NCBI RefSeq assembly: GCF_009363555.1
Contig: NZ_CP045372.1
Span: 3,111,501-3,175,500, forward strand
Direction: 5' to 3'
Length of the DNA: 64,000 nucleotides
Source of the DNA: Sulfitobacter sp. THAF37
GTDB taxonomy: Bacteria > Pseudomonadota > Alphaproteobacteria > Rhodobacterales > Rhodobacteraceae
Each line of letters begins with the position of its first letter. Position 1 is the first letter of the stretch. The translations under genes and the position numbers were made by a program. The notes below the pieces were generated by a model. That model was not told where the DNA came from, made no database searches, and saw only the letters and a program-made list of their open reading frames with translations. Shown piece by piece: positions 19,793 through 28,359 of the stretch.

Positions 19793-21088
19793 ATGACTGA
19801 GAGTACAAAATCCGCAAAGCTGACCATCGACGGCAAAGACTACGACCTGCCGATATTTTCACCGACGGCCGGTCCCGATGTGGTCGACATCCGCAAGCTT
19901 TACGCCCAGGCGAACGTCTTTACCTATGACCCCGGCTTTACGTCGACCGCAAGCTGCGACAGCACCATCACCTATATCGACGGCAACGCGGGCGTCCTGC
20001 TGCACCGCGGCTACCCGATCGACCAGCTTGCGGCAAAGTCGCACTATCTCGAAGTGTGCTATGTCCTTCTGTATGGCGAACTGCCCTCCCCGGCAGAACT
20101 GGAGGATTTCGAAAGCCGTGTGACCAATCACACCATGCTGCACGAGCAGATGATGAACTTCTTCCGGGGCTTCCGCCGCGACGCGCACCCGATGGCGGTC
20201 ATGGTTGGTGTGGTTGGCGCGATGTCGGCCTTCTACCACGACAGCACCGACATTACCGATCCCTGGCAGCGCGAAGTGGCGTCGATCCGCCTGATTGCCA
20301 AGATGCCGACCATCGCGGCTTGGGCCTACAAGTATTCCATCGGCCAGCCCTTCGTCTATCCGCGCAACGATCTGGACTATGCGTCGAACTTCCTGCGGAT
20401 GTGTTTCTCCGTCCCTGCGGAGGAATATCACGTGGATCCGATCCTGTCCCGCGCCATGGACCGCATCTTTACCCTGCACGCGGATCACGAACAGAACGCA
20501 TCGACATCCACCGTGCGTCTGGCGTCCTCTTCCGGGGCCAACCCATTTGCCTGCATCGCGGCGGGCATCGCCTGCCTCTGGGGTCCGGCGCATGGCGGCG
20601 CCAACCAGGCCTGCCTGGAAATGCTCAAGGAAATCGGCGACCCCAAGAACATTCCCGAATACATCGCTCGGGCCAAGGACAAGGACGATCCGTTCCGCCT
20701 GATGGGTTTCGGCCACCGGGTCTACAAGAATTTCGATCCGCGCGCGACGGTCATGAAGGAAAGCGCCGACGAGGTGCTGGAGCTGCTGGGGGTGGAGAAC
20801 AACCCGATCCTGGCCACCGCCAAGGAGCTGGAGAAACAGGCGCTCGACGATCCCTATTTCGCCGAGAAGAAGCTGTTTCCCAATGTGGACTTCTATTCCG
20901 GGATCATCCTGGAAGCGATGGGCTTTCCCACGTCGATGTTCACCCCGATCTTCGCCGTCGCGCGGACCGTCGGCTGGATTTCCCAGTGGAAAGAGCAGAT
21001 CAGCGATCCGCAGCTCAAGATCGGCCGCCCCCGGCAGCTGTACCTTGGCCAGACCTCGCGCGATTACGTGGACATCGAAGACCGCTGA
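19793..21088 (+). CDS. gltA: Citrate synthase, type II
   Basis: Citrate synthase condenses acetyl-CoA and oxaloacetate at the entry to the TCA cycle. The 431-residue product has the hexameric type II pattern: [22 protein letters not shown], the catalytic His in [16 protein letters not shown] and in [15 protein letters not shown], and the Asp/Arg region [15 protein letters not shown]. The start at 19793 follows GGAAGGGACC and matches the family N-terminus; an earlier in-frame ATG at 19739 is unlikely. A strong symmetrical terminator follows. Confidence 0.97.
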   Translation: MTESTKSAKLTIDGKDYDLPIFSPTAGPDVVDIRKLYAQANVFTYDPGFTSTASCDSTITYIDGNAGVLLHRGYPIDQLAAKSHYLEVCYVLLYGELPSPAELEDFESRVTNHTMLHEQMMNFFRGFRRDAHPMAVMVGVVGAMSAFYHDSTDITDPWQREVASIRLIAKMPTIAAWAYKYSIGQPFVYPRNDLDYASNFLRMCFSVPAEEYHVDPILSRAMDRIFTLHADHEQNASTSTVRLASSSGANPFACIAAGIACLWGPAHGGANQACLEMLKEIGDPKNIPEYIARAKDKDDPFRLMGFGHRVYKNFDPRATVMKESADEVLELLGVENNPILATAKELEKQALDDPYFAEKKLFPNVDFYSGIILEAMGFPTSMFTPIFAVARTVGWISQWKEQISDPQLKIGRPRQLYLGQTSRDYVDIEDR

Positions 21089-21107
21089 GTCAGCACTGCA
21101 ATGCCTC

Positions 21108-21135
21108 AAACGCCCCGTTCAGCGGGGCGTTTCGC
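21108..21135. terminator. Bidirectional intrinsic terminator after gltA
   Basis: A ten-base stem (21108-21117 with 21123-21132) with a five-base loop, flanked by AAA on one side and TTT on the other, begins 19 bases after the gltA stop. Confidence 0.85.
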
Positions 21136-21441
21136 TTTGTTGCCCAGGCGTAAACAGCACCTCCCGCACAGCGTGAACGTCCCCACCCGCACTCAATCCA
21201 GCGCTGCATTTTCGTTTCCACTTGCGAACCTCCGAATCATAACGGACACTTGAGCTGGCTTTTCACCAAAGGCGTCGCAGCCGTCGCACTGTTTCAGGCG
21301 TCATTGCGAAAGGCGAAACATCGCCCCCCGAAATACGGCAAAATTAAGGCATTGTTTCGGCTGATTGCACAATATGCCGCGTCACTTGACCGGTCTTCCG
21401 AACCATCGCTAACCTGTCTCAAATTGCACTCAGGAGGCACC
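21136..21441. other. Gene-free stretch
   Basis: About 300 bases without a supported gene, noticeably less G+C-rich than its surroundings. I see no tRNA and no repeat. A TTGACC at 21386 could be a weak -35 box for the two small genes that follow, but no convincing -10 box accompanies it. Confidence 0.5.
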
Positions 21442-21591
21442 ATGACGCTATGGTTCATCTGCGGGCCGATGCTGCTGGCTCTCGCCGGGGCGGCCCGACA
21501 TACTGAAATGGTCCAGGCCACATGGGGTCCCGCCGCTTCCTGTCTTCGGCCCGTCACTGCCGCGCAGGCGACGCGCGGCACCGGAGGCTGA
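21442..21591 (+). CDS. Small hypothetical protein (49 aa)
   Basis: A 49-codon frame, product starting MTLWFICGPMLLALAGAARH, preceded by a strong AGGAGG eight bases upstream. The first 17 residues are hydrophobic and could be a signal or membrane segment; the rest has no recognisable feature. Its TGA is one base before the next gene's ATG, and a second GGAGG lies inside its last codons. That arrangement supports translation of both. The same frame is open further upstream to 21250, but without a good ribosome-binding site. Confidence 0.45.
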   Translation: MTLWFICGPMLLALAGAARHTEMVQATWGPAASCLRPVTAAQATRGTGG

Positions 21592-21592
21592 A

Positions 21593-21904
21593 ATGACCGA
21601 CCTTTACTCCGACCGCCCGCCGCAGGGTCACCTGCGCTGGGACAATGCCCTTGGCATGCTGCCCACCGCCATCCGGTCGGAGCCGGGCCCGCAGGGCGCG
21701 CTGGTGCCCGACAGCCTGCGCGACAGCGACAAGATCGCGGTGATCTACGACAAAGGACAAACCCCGCCAGAGATCACCATCCGGCGGGACTCCGGTTCGG
21801 TTCACACGGTTCTGGCAGATGGCATTGCGGTCGCAATCGTGGCCAGCGCCAATGGTCCGGCCCCCAGCAAGGACGATGTGCTGCTGGTCGAACGGGCGGT
21901 CTAA
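21593..21904 (+). CDS. Hypothetical protein (103 aa)
   Basis: The 103-residue product starts MTDLYSDRPPQGHLRWDNAL and reads as a small soluble beta-rich protein (DKIAVIYDKGQTPPEITIRR, HTVLADGIAVAIVAS). It has no signal peptide, membrane helix or known motif. It follows the 49-residue frame by one base with its own GGAGG. Its stop is 14 bases before the left end of the MITE-like element. I do not recognise the family. Confidence 0.7.
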   Translation: MTDLYSDRPPQGHLRWDNALGMLPTAIRSEPGPQGALVPDSLRDSDKIAVIYDKGQTPPEITIRRDSGSVHTVLADGIAVAIVASANGPAPSKDDVLLVERAV

Positions 21905-21916
21905 AGCGTTTCGCCT

Positions 21917-22227
21917 TAGGCTCTGAACCCATTAATTCTATACGCTCAGCGGCGACTTCACGAAATTTCAATGGTTTGGGGCGTGCAGCCAATAGTGGTT
22001 CTATTTGCAAGCGACCCAAGACGGTGAAATGAAGTGAAATCGCCGCCCGTCGCTCCGAAGGAGCGCCGATTCATGCTGGCACGCCTTCGGCGTGACGGGT
22101 TTGACGGATTTTCCCGCAACCTGCGGCCCATCTGTTCGAAATAGAACCACTATTCCAGCGCAGATGCTTCTTGTCTGCGGAAAAATCAGTCAAACTGAGC
22201 GTATGGAATTAATGGGTCCAGAGCCTA
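21917..22227. mobile_element. MITE-like element with TA target duplication
   Basis: A 307-bp non-coding element (21919-22225) is bounded by TA dinucleotides at 21917-21918 and 22226-22227. Its ends form near-perfect inverted repeats: 21916-21949 and 22195-22228 match in 32 of 34 positions, beginning GGCTCTG and including ACCCATTAATTC. Inside is a second perfect 16-bp inverted pair (21991-22006 and 22139-22154). There are also two short hairpins (CGCTCC/GGAGCG and ACGCC/GGCGT). No transposase is encoded. A TA duplication with long terminal repeats fits IS630/Tc1-mariner-type movement. The right end supplies part of the stop codon of the neighbouring enoyl-CoA hydratase family gene. Confidence 0.8.
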
Positions 22228-23001
22228 ACGCCCCTCAAAGGTCGGTTTACGCTTCTCGACAAAGGCCAGCACGCCCTCCTTGAAATCGCGGGTGTTGCCG
22301 CAATGGCCCTGCAGTTCCGCTTCCTGGGTCAACTGGTCCTCGAACGGATTGTCCCAGCTGCCGCGAATGGCCTGTTTGGCTGCCGCATAGGCCGCGGTCG
22401 GCCCCTTGGCGAGCTGTGCGGCACTCTGCTTCCACCGGGTGTCGAAATCGGCGTCCGGCACGGCGGCCCAGATCATCCCCCAGTCATCGGCCTGGCGCGC
22501 GCTGATCTTGTCGGCAAAGAGTGCAGCACCCATCGCTTTGGCGGTGCCCATGCTGCGCGGCAATACATAGGTGCCGCCCGCGTCCGGGATCAGGCCGATC
22601 CGGGTGAAAGCCTGCATGAAGTAGGCGTTTTCCGCTGCAAAGACCACATCACAGGCCAGCGCCAGGTTGGCCCCTGCCCCCGCGGCAGGCCCGTTCACCG
22701 CGGCGATGGTCGGCACCGGGCAGTTCACGATGGCCCGCAGCATCGGGGCGTATTCGTCCCGCAGGGTACGCTCCAGGTCCAGCGACGCGGCAGAGGGTCC
22801 GTCGCCCAGATCCTGGCCTGAACAAAACGCCTTGCCCGCGCCGGTGATGACCACGACCCGCGCCTCCTTGCCGCCCTGGGTCGCCGCATGGGTGATCTCG
22901 GCGCGCATCTGCGTCGTCAGCGCGTTCATCTTTTCCGCACGGTTCAGCGTAATCGTGGCGATGTCATCGGCCACCGCATAGGTGATCGTCTGATATTCCA
23001 T
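22225..23001 (-). CDS. Enoyl-CoA hydratase/isomerase family protein, PaaG-like
   Basis: The 258-residue crotonase-fold protein has the CoA-binding motif AFCSGQDLGDGPS and the oxyanion-hole segment NGPAAGAGANLALACDVVFA. The catalytic loop FTRIGLIPDAGGTYVLPRSMG has Asp where hydratases often have Glu, as in PaaG (epoxyphenylacetyl-CoA isomerase) and related isomerases. It could act in phenylacetate or another acyl-CoA degradation route; no paa genes are nearby. The last sense codon is followed by TAG, whose bases come from the target duplication and first base of the MITE-like element. Confidence 0.85.
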   Translation of the reverse strand: MEYQTITYAVADDIATITLNRAEKMNALTTQMRAEITHAATQGGKEARVVVITGAGKAFCSGQDLGDGPSAASLDLERTLRDEYAPMLRAIVNCPVPTIAAVNGPAAGAGANLALACDVVFAAENAYFMQAFTRIGLIPDAGGTYVLPRSMGTAKAMGAALFADKISARQADDWGMIWAAVPDADFDTRWKQSAAQLAKGPTAAYAAAKQAIRGSWDNPFEDQLTQEAELQGHCGNTRDFKEGVLAFVEKRKPTFEGR

Positions 23002-23077
23002 GTGTCAGGTTCCTTTGCTCGGGGGCAGTTGCCGCCTTGATAGCAAAGCACACCGGACGGGCCAGCAAAACCGAACG

Positions 23078-23530
23078 TCAGTCGTCCAGAATCTCGCGCA
23101 GACGGGCTTGTTCGTCGGGGCTGAGGGAGGCGTCCTCGGGCCGCGGTGCCCGAGACCGCCCGCGCACATAGACAAAACCCACGCCGCCCGCGATCAGCAA
23201 CATCAGCGGCCCCGCACCCCAAAGCAGCCAGTTCGCGCCTGTCACCTCGGGCCGCAACAGGACGTATTCGCCGTAGCGTTGCACGATGAAATCCACCGCC
23301 TCCTGGTCGCTGTCCCCGGCCACCAGCCGCTCGCGCAGCAGGATGCGCAGGTCACGGGCCAGGCTCGCGTTGCTTTCGTCGATGCTTTCGTTACGGCAGA
23401 CCAGACAGCGCAGCCCTTTGGACAGCTCCCGCGCCCGAGCCTCCAGCGCGGGATCGTCCAGCATTTCGTCCGGCTGCACCGCGGCCAGCGGCGTGGCCAG
23501 CAGCATCAGGATCAGCGCCAGTCGTTTCAT
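23078..23530 (-). CDS. ccmH: Cytochrome c-type biogenesis protein CcmH
   Basis: CcmH reduces or binds apocytochrome c thiols during haem attachment in system I. The 150-residue product has an N-terminal signal (LALILMLLATPLAAV), the redox motif LRCLVCRNESIDES with its CxxC, and a C-terminal membrane helix (LLWGAGPLMLLIAGGVGFVYV) followed by a short acidic tail. Its start overlaps the ccmF stop by four bases. This is the short, single-domain form of CcmH. Confidence 0.95.
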   Translation of the reverse strand: MKRLALILMLLATPLAAVQPDEMLDDPALEARARELSKGLRCLVCRNESIDESNASLARDLRILLRERLVAGDSDQEAVDFIVQRYGEYVLLRPEVTGANWLLWGAGPLMLLIAGGVGFVYVRGRSRAPRPEDASLSPDEQARLREILDD

Positions 23531-25494
23531 GCCGCGGGCACCGGTGCGGCGCGGGACTTGCGCGCGCCCGCCGCGACGCGGAAACGCCGGTCGCTCAGGC
23601 TCAGCACGCCCCCCAGCGCCATCAGCCCGCAGCCGATCCAGATCCAGTTGGTCAGCGGTTTGATATAGACGCGCACGGTCCAGCCGCCGCTGTCCTGCTG
23701 ATCGCCGATCACCACATAGACATCCCGCGCGAGGTTATAGTCGATGGCGGCTTCGGTCGTCGGCATGCGGGCGACCGGGTAAAACCGTTTCTCGGGCATC
23801 AGCTGCGAGATCACGCTGCCGTCCCTGGACAGGGTCACATCGGCCTGCGTCGACTGGTAGTTCGGCCCGCGCACCTCGTTCACCGCGTTCAGCGTCAGGG
23901 TGTACGCGCCGACGTCCCAGGGCTGTCCGATCTGTGCGACGCGGATGTCGTCCTGGGTCCAGGCGGTCAGGCCCGCGATGCCCGCCATGGTCACGCCAAG
24001 CCCCGCGTGGGCGACAGCCTTGCCCCAGTCGGCGCGTGGCAGGCGGCGCAGACGCGCCAGACGGCCCGGTCCACGCCCCGTGCGCTGCGCCAGCTCGACC
24101 ACCACGCCGGCCACCAGCCAGGCGCCCAGGAACAGGCCCATCGGCCCCAGCAGACTGCGGCCCGACTGCATCGCCCAGGCCAGCCCTCCCACCGCCAGCG
24201 CCAGCACGAAAGCGTACCGCAGCGGCCGAACGGCGCGGGCAAGGCGCGCGCGTTTCCACGGCAGCACCGACCCCACCGGCAGGACCAGCCCCAGCAGTAC
24301 CATGAAGGGGGTGAAGGCGGCGTTGAAGAACGGCGGCCCGACGCTCAACTTGCGGTCAAAGAACATCTCGGCCAGCAGCGGCCACATGGTGCCGACAAAG
24401 ACCACGAAACAGGCCACCGCCAGCAGCAGGTTGTTCACCACCAGGGCGGATTCGCGGCTGACCAGTCCGAACACGCCCTTCGCCTCCATCGCGCCCGCGC
24501 GCAAGGTAAACAGGATCAGCGCGCCGCCCATGAAAAAGGCCATGATCGCCAGGATGAACACGCCCCGCTCGGGATCGTTGGCAAAGGCATGAACGCTTGT
24601 CAGCAGCCCCGACCGCACGATGAACGTGCCGATCAGCGAGAAACCGAAGGCGAGGATCGCCAGCAGGATCGTCCAGCTTTTCAGGCTTTCGCGTTTTTCC
24701 ACCACGATGGCAGAATGCAGCAGCGCCGCCGCCAGCAGCCAGGGCATGAAACTGGCGTTTTCCACCGGGTCCCAGAACCAGAAACCGCCCCAGCCCAGCT
24801 CGTAATAGGCCCACCAGGATCCCAGCGCGATGCCGATGGTCAGGAACACCCAGGCCGCCAGCGTCCAGGGCCGAACCCAGCGGCCCCAGGCGGCATCCAC
24901 CCGCCCTTCGATCAGCGCCGCCACGGCAAAGCTGAACGCCATGCTGAGACCCACATAGCCAAGGTAGAGGAACGGCGGATGAAAGGCCAAACCCGGGTCC
25001 TGAAGCAGCGGGTTCAGGTCACGCCCGTCAAAGGGCGGCGTTTCCAGCCGCAGGAACGGGTTGGAGGTGAAGATGATGAAGGCGAAAAACGCCACCGCGA
25101 TGGCTGATTGCACCGCCAGCACCCGCGCCCGCAGGCTGGGCGGCAGGTTGCCCCCGAACCATGCCGCCATGGCGCCGAACAGCGTCAGGATCAGCACCCA
25201 CAGCAGCATGGACCCCTCATGATTGCCCCATGTGCCGCTGATCTTGTACAGCATCGGTTTCGCCGAATGGCTGTTGTCCACCACCAGCTTCAGCGAGAAA
25301 TCGGAGTTGATGAAGGCCCACATGAGCGCGCCGAAACTCAGCGCCGTCAGGGCAAACTGCGCCCCCGCCGCCGGTTCCGCCACCGCCATCCAGCCGGGCC
25401 AGCGTTTCTGCGCCCCGATCAGGGGCACGATCATCTGGATGATCGCCACCGCAAAGGCGAGGATCAGCGCGAAATGTCCGAGTTCTGTGATCAT
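23527..25494 (-). CDS. ccmF: Haem lyase CcmF
   Basis: CcmF delivers haem from CcmE to apocytochrome c with CcmH. The 655-residue polytopic membrane protein has the tryptophan-rich haem-handling motif GGFWFWDPVENASFMPWLL, the conserved GTWGNHEGSMLLWVLIL segment and FLTIGIALGSWWAYYELGWGG. The start at 25494 (MITELGHFALILAFAV) matches the family N-terminus; the frame is open further upstream. ccmH follows with overlap. Upstream, GTA-type lysis genes separate it from ccmE. Confidence 0.96.
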   Translation of the reverse strand: MITELGHFALILAFAVAIIQMIVPLIGAQKRWPGWMAVAEPAAGAQFALTALSFGALMWAFINSDFSLKLVVDNSHSAKPMLYKISGTWGNHEGSMLLWVLILTLFGAMAAWFGGNLPPSLRARVLAVQSAIAVAFFAFIIFTSNPFLRLETPPFDGRDLNPLLQDPGLAFHPPFLYLGYVGLSMAFSFAVAALIEGRVDAAWGRWVRPWTLAAWVFLTIGIALGSWWAYYELGWGGFWFWDPVENASFMPWLLAAALLHSAIVVEKRESLKSWTILLAILAFGFSLIGTFIVRSGLLTSVHAFANDPERGVFILAIMAFFMGGALILFTLRAGAMEAKGVFGLVSRESALVVNNLLLAVACFVVFVGTMWPLLAEMFFDRKLSVGPPFFNAAFTPFMVLLGLVLPVGSVLPWKRARLARAVRPLRYAFVLALAVGGLAWAMQSGRSLLGPMGLFLGAWLVAGVVVELAQRTGRGPGRLARLRRLPRADWGKAVAHAGLGVTMAGIAGLTAWTQDDIRVAQIGQPWDVGAYTLTLNAVNEVRGPNYQSTQADVTLSRDGSVISQLMPEKRFYPVARMPTTEAAIDYNLARDVYVVIGDQQDSGGWTVRVYIKPLTNWIWIGCGLMALGGVLSLSDRRFRVAAGARKSRAAPVPAA

Positions 25495-25579
25495 GCCCCG
25501 AGTATAGGCAGGCGCCGGGGCACCCGCCACGGGATTCTGTCACACACGGCGCATCAAAGCGTCGCAGCCTGTGCGGGTA

Positions 25580-26152
25580 TCAGGCCGCGCGCTTCCAGGC
25601 CTCCAGCGCCGGATTGCTGTCGGGGGTGATCACCGCCAATGAAAGGCCCGCGTCATTGCCGGTCGCTGCCACGCGGGGGCTGTCGCTGCGCAGGGCCTTG
25701 ATGGCGCTGATGTTCTCCAGCACCTGCGGCAGCCTTGTCACCGTGCCTGCGATCTCGCGCTGGAATTGCTGGGCTTTGACCTGATGGCGCGCGCCGAAAT
25801 AGAACGACACGATCACCCCCAGCAACCACCACAGCGGCTCCGGCACCAGCGCGATGCCCTGCATCCGTTCGGAAAACCACAGCGGATCGACCATGGCAGA
25901 GACGAACAAACCCATCGTCCCCAGCGCCAGCGCCGGACGCGGCAGGCGGTTTAGCCCATCCATGAAACGGTCAAAGCCGCCCTGCCGCGCCACCGCGAAT
26001 TCCGCACCATATTGCGACATCGCCTGCCCCTGTGACGCGGCGGCCCGCACCGCCCCCGCCTCGGCGTTCTCGCGAAAGACTTCCACGGTTTCGCGCACCA
26101 CATTGCGCTCACCGCCAAACACCATCCCGAAGATGCGCCCGATCAACCCCAT
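25580..26152 (-). CDS. GTA-type holin (3TM holin family)
   Basis: The 190-residue product starts MGLIGRIFGMVFGGERNVV, has an amphipathic region, then two clear membrane helices (ALALGTMGLFVSAMVDPLWF and LWWLLGVIVSFYFGARH) and a soluble C-terminus. It matches the family called holin of 3TMs for gene-transfer release, which lets endolysin reach the wall so that gene transfer agent particles escape. The start at 26152 overlaps the upstream muramidase by ten bases. No GTA capsid or tail genes are in the window; in Rhodobacter capsulatus the lysis genes are likewise away from the main cluster. Confidence 0.85.
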   Translation of the reverse strand: MGLIGRIFGMVFGGERNVVRETVEVFRENAEAGAVRAAASQGQAMSQYGAEFAVARQGGFDRFMDGLNRLPRPALALGTMGLFVSAMVDPLWFSERMQGIALVPEPLWWLLGVIVSFYFGARHQVKAQQFQREIAGTVTRLPQVLENISAIKALRSDSPRVAATGNDAGLSLAVITPDSNPALEAWKRAA

Positions 26153-26754
26153 GCCGAAACCCTTTGCTGAAATGCCGCCGTGCTGAGGTGATACTGCGGC
26201 GAGATGAACTCCTCCGCCCGGAGGATCCATCCCCCCTTGCCGCCCGCCCGGTTGCGGGCATATTTGCGGCTGGCCGGGCGGCGGTCGGCCAGTCGGAAAT
26301 AGTAATTGCGCCGGGCAATCCCATAGGCATCGACAAAGGCATCCGCCCCGCGCCGCATCGCGCCCCGCACCGCGCCGATGGTCTGCGGCCCCAGCACACC
26401 GTCCACCGCGACGTCATAGCCCATCTGCCCCAGCAGCCGCTGCAGGATGCGGATCGCGTTGGCACCCGCGTTGACATACATGTCGAAAACGCTGGGCTGA
26501 AGCATCGTCGGCAGTTCGCCGATCAACGGCCGTTCGAAATAATGCCGGATAAAGATGTCGACGGCCTGCCTGCGGGTCAGGTGGCGCACATCGCTCACAT
26601 CGACCTGCCCGTCGCCGGTCAGGTCCAGCCCCAGCCGCCGCATCGTGTGGATCGTCACGCCGAAATTGGTCGCACCGCCCGGATCGTCGGGATCATTCAC
26701 AAACCCGCCTTCCCGTGCCACGATCTCTTCGGCGATCTGCCTGACCGTCTGCAT
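26143..26754 (-). CDS. Holin-associated N-acetylmuramidase (GH108 endolysin)
   Basis: The 203-residue product has the glycoside hydrolase 108 start: catalytic Glu15 in REGGFVNDPDDPGG followed by TNFGVT. A C-terminal peptidoglycan-binding-like region follows (LLGQMGYDVAVDGVLGPQTIG, YGIARRNYYFRLADR). It cleaves peptidoglycan and is the expected partner of the adjoining holin, overlapping it by ten bases. No signal peptide is seen, so export must depend on the holin, as for phage endolysins. It is a lysis gene of the GTA type inserted in the ccm gene order. Confidence 0.88.
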   Translation of the reverse strand: MQTVRQIAEEIVAREGGFVNDPDDPGGATNFGVTIHTMRRLGLDLTGDGQVDVSDVRHLTRRQAVDIFIRHYFERPLIGELPTMLQPSVFDMYVNAGANAIRILQRLLGQMGYDVAVDGVLGPQTIGAVRGAMRRGADAFVDAYGIARRNYYFRLADRRPASRKYARNRAGGKGGWILRAEEFISPQYHLSTAAFQQRVSAWG

Positions 26755-26833
26755 GTCTGCCGCTCCTTGCCCTGTGATCGGGGCAAAGACTGATCAGGAT
26801 ATGGTTAATGGATCTTGCGTCAGCGCACGTTGC

Positions 26834-27277
26834 TCAGCCTTCGGGGTCCTGATAGACGCCCTGTTCCTTGAGCGCGTCCACGACCTCCTTCGGCATGTAG
26901 GTCTCATCGTGTTTTGCAAGGATTTCAGTCGCTTCGAAGACGCCATTCACGTAGCTTCCGGTGCCGACCATGCCCTGTTTCTCTTCAAAGAGGTCGGGCA
27001 GCACACCGCTGAATGTCACCGGCACTGTCGCTCCGCCGTCGGTCACGCTGAAGCGCACCACTTCGCCGTCGCCGCGGATCAGACTGCCCTCTTCGACCAG
27101 CCCACCGATGCGGAAAACCTCGTTCGGTGCGGGCGGTTCGGCGATGACCTGCGACGGCGCGCGGAAAAAGTTGATCCCGTCGCGCATCGCATAGCCGATC
27201 AGCGCGGTGGAGGCGATCAATGCCACCACCGCCACGGCGATCACTTGGATACGGCGCTGTTTCTTCAGGCTTTTCAT
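26834..27277 (-). CDS. ccmE: Cytochrome c maturation haem chaperone CcmE
   Basis: CcmE carries haem covalently in the periplasm and passes it to CcmF. The 147-residue product has a single N-terminal membrane anchor (VIAVAVVALIASTALIGYAM), the beta-barrel body (RIGGLVEEGSLIRGDG, VTFSGVLPDLFEEKQGMVGTG) and the haem-binding His123 in AKHDETYMPKE. It starts 15 bases after the argC stop, on the same strand, and is separated from ccmF by the two lysis genes. Confidence 0.96.
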   Translation of the reverse strand: MKSLKKQRRIQVIAVAVVALIASTALIGYAMRDGINFFRAPSQVIAEPPAPNEVFRIGGLVEEGSLIRGDGEVVRFSVTDGGATVPVTFSGVLPDLFEEKQGMVGTGSYVNGVFEATEILAKHDETYMPKEVVDALKEQGVYQDPEG

Positions 27278-27292
27278 CGGCTTACCGGGTCC

Positions 27293-28321
27293 TCACGGAA
27301 ACAGGGGCGCCATCATCAACCCCTCGGTCTCTTCAATACCTAACATCAGGTTGGCATTCTGCAACGCCTGCCCGCTTGAGCCTTTCGTGAGATTGTCGAG
27401 CGCCGCGATCACCAGCGCCCGCCCCTCGATCCGATCCGCCACCACCCCGATGTGGCAAAAGTTCGAGCCGCGGATGTGCCGCGTGCTGGGGGCTTCGCCC
27501 AGTGGCAAGACCTCGATGAACGGCTCGGCTTCATAGGCACTTTTCAGTGTATCATGAACGGCTTGCGCCTGACCTTTCACGTAGCATGTCGCCAGGATGC
27601 CCCGGTTGGCCGGGACCAGATGCGGCGTGAACTGCACCTTGACGGGCCGCCCCGCCACCGCCGAGAATTCCTGATCGAACTCGCCAAGGTGCCGGTGCGT
27701 GCCGCCCACCGCATAGGCGTGGTAGCCTTCGGACAATTCCGCGTGCAGCAGGTTTTCCTTCAGCGCCCGCCCCGCGCCGGAAACCGCGCACTTCAGATCC
27801 AGGATGATCTCATCCAGGTCGATCACCCCGGCCGAAATCAGCGGGCGCAGGGCGAATTGCCCTGTCGCGGCGTTGCACCCCGTGCCTGCCACCAACCGCG
27901 CGGCGGCGATTTCCTTGCGGTAGAATTCGGTCAGGCCGTAGACGGCCTCTTCCTGCTGCGCCAGCGCGGCATGGTCGTTGCCATACCATTTCTTGTAGGC
28001 CGCCGGGTCACGCAGCCGGAAATCTGCCGACAGATCGACGATCTTCAGGTCCTTCGGCAGGGCCGCGATCACCTCTTGCGAAGTCTTGTGCGGCAAGGCG
28101 CAAAAACACAGATCAATGCCGGAAAAGTCGATTTCCTCAATGGTCACAAGCTCTGGCAGATCAAGATGACGCAGGTGCGGAAACACCTCTGCCATGCTTT
28201 GTCCGGCCTTCGAGTTTGCACCCAAAGCCTTGATTGTCATGGAGGAATGGCCGGCAATCAGCCGGATCAGTTCTGCACCCGTGTAGCCGGATGCGCCAAG
28301 GATGGCGATGTTATGGGTCAT
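27293..28321 (-). CDS. argC: N-acetyl-gamma-glutamyl-phosphate reductase
   Basis: ArgC reduces N-acetylglutamyl phosphate to the semialdehyde in arginine synthesis. The 342-residue product has the nucleotide-binding motif [19 protein letters not shown], the catalytic Cys in [16 protein letters not shown], and the His region [20 protein letters not shown]. Length is normal. It lies 38 bases downstream of murI and 15 bases upstream of ccmE, so it is probably in the same minus-strand transcript. Confidence 0.97.
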   Translation of the reverse strand: MTHNIAILGASGYTGAELIRLIAGHSSMTIKALGANSKAGQSMAEVFPHLRHLDLPELVTIEEIDFSGIDLCFCALPHKTSQEVIAALPKDLKIVDLSADFRLRDPAAYKKWYGNDHAALAQQEEAVYGLTEFYRKEIAAARLVAGTGCNAATGQFALRPLISAGVIDLDEIILDLKCAVSGAGRALKENLLHAELSEGYHAYAVGGTHRHLGEFDQEFSAVAGRPVKVQFTPHLVPANRGILATCYVKGQAQAVHDTLKSAYEAEPFIEVLPLGEAPSTRHIRGSNFCHIGVVADRIEGRALVIAALDNLTKGSSGQALQNANLMLGIEETEGLMMAPLFP

Positions 28322-28359
28322 GTCGTGGTCCCTCTTGCAGGGGATGGAATATCTGGGGT

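Noticed and set aside
25580..26754. Prophage remnant
   Set aside because: Only lysis genes are present, of the GTA type, with no integrase, capsid, tail or attachment sites and with base composition like the neighbours.
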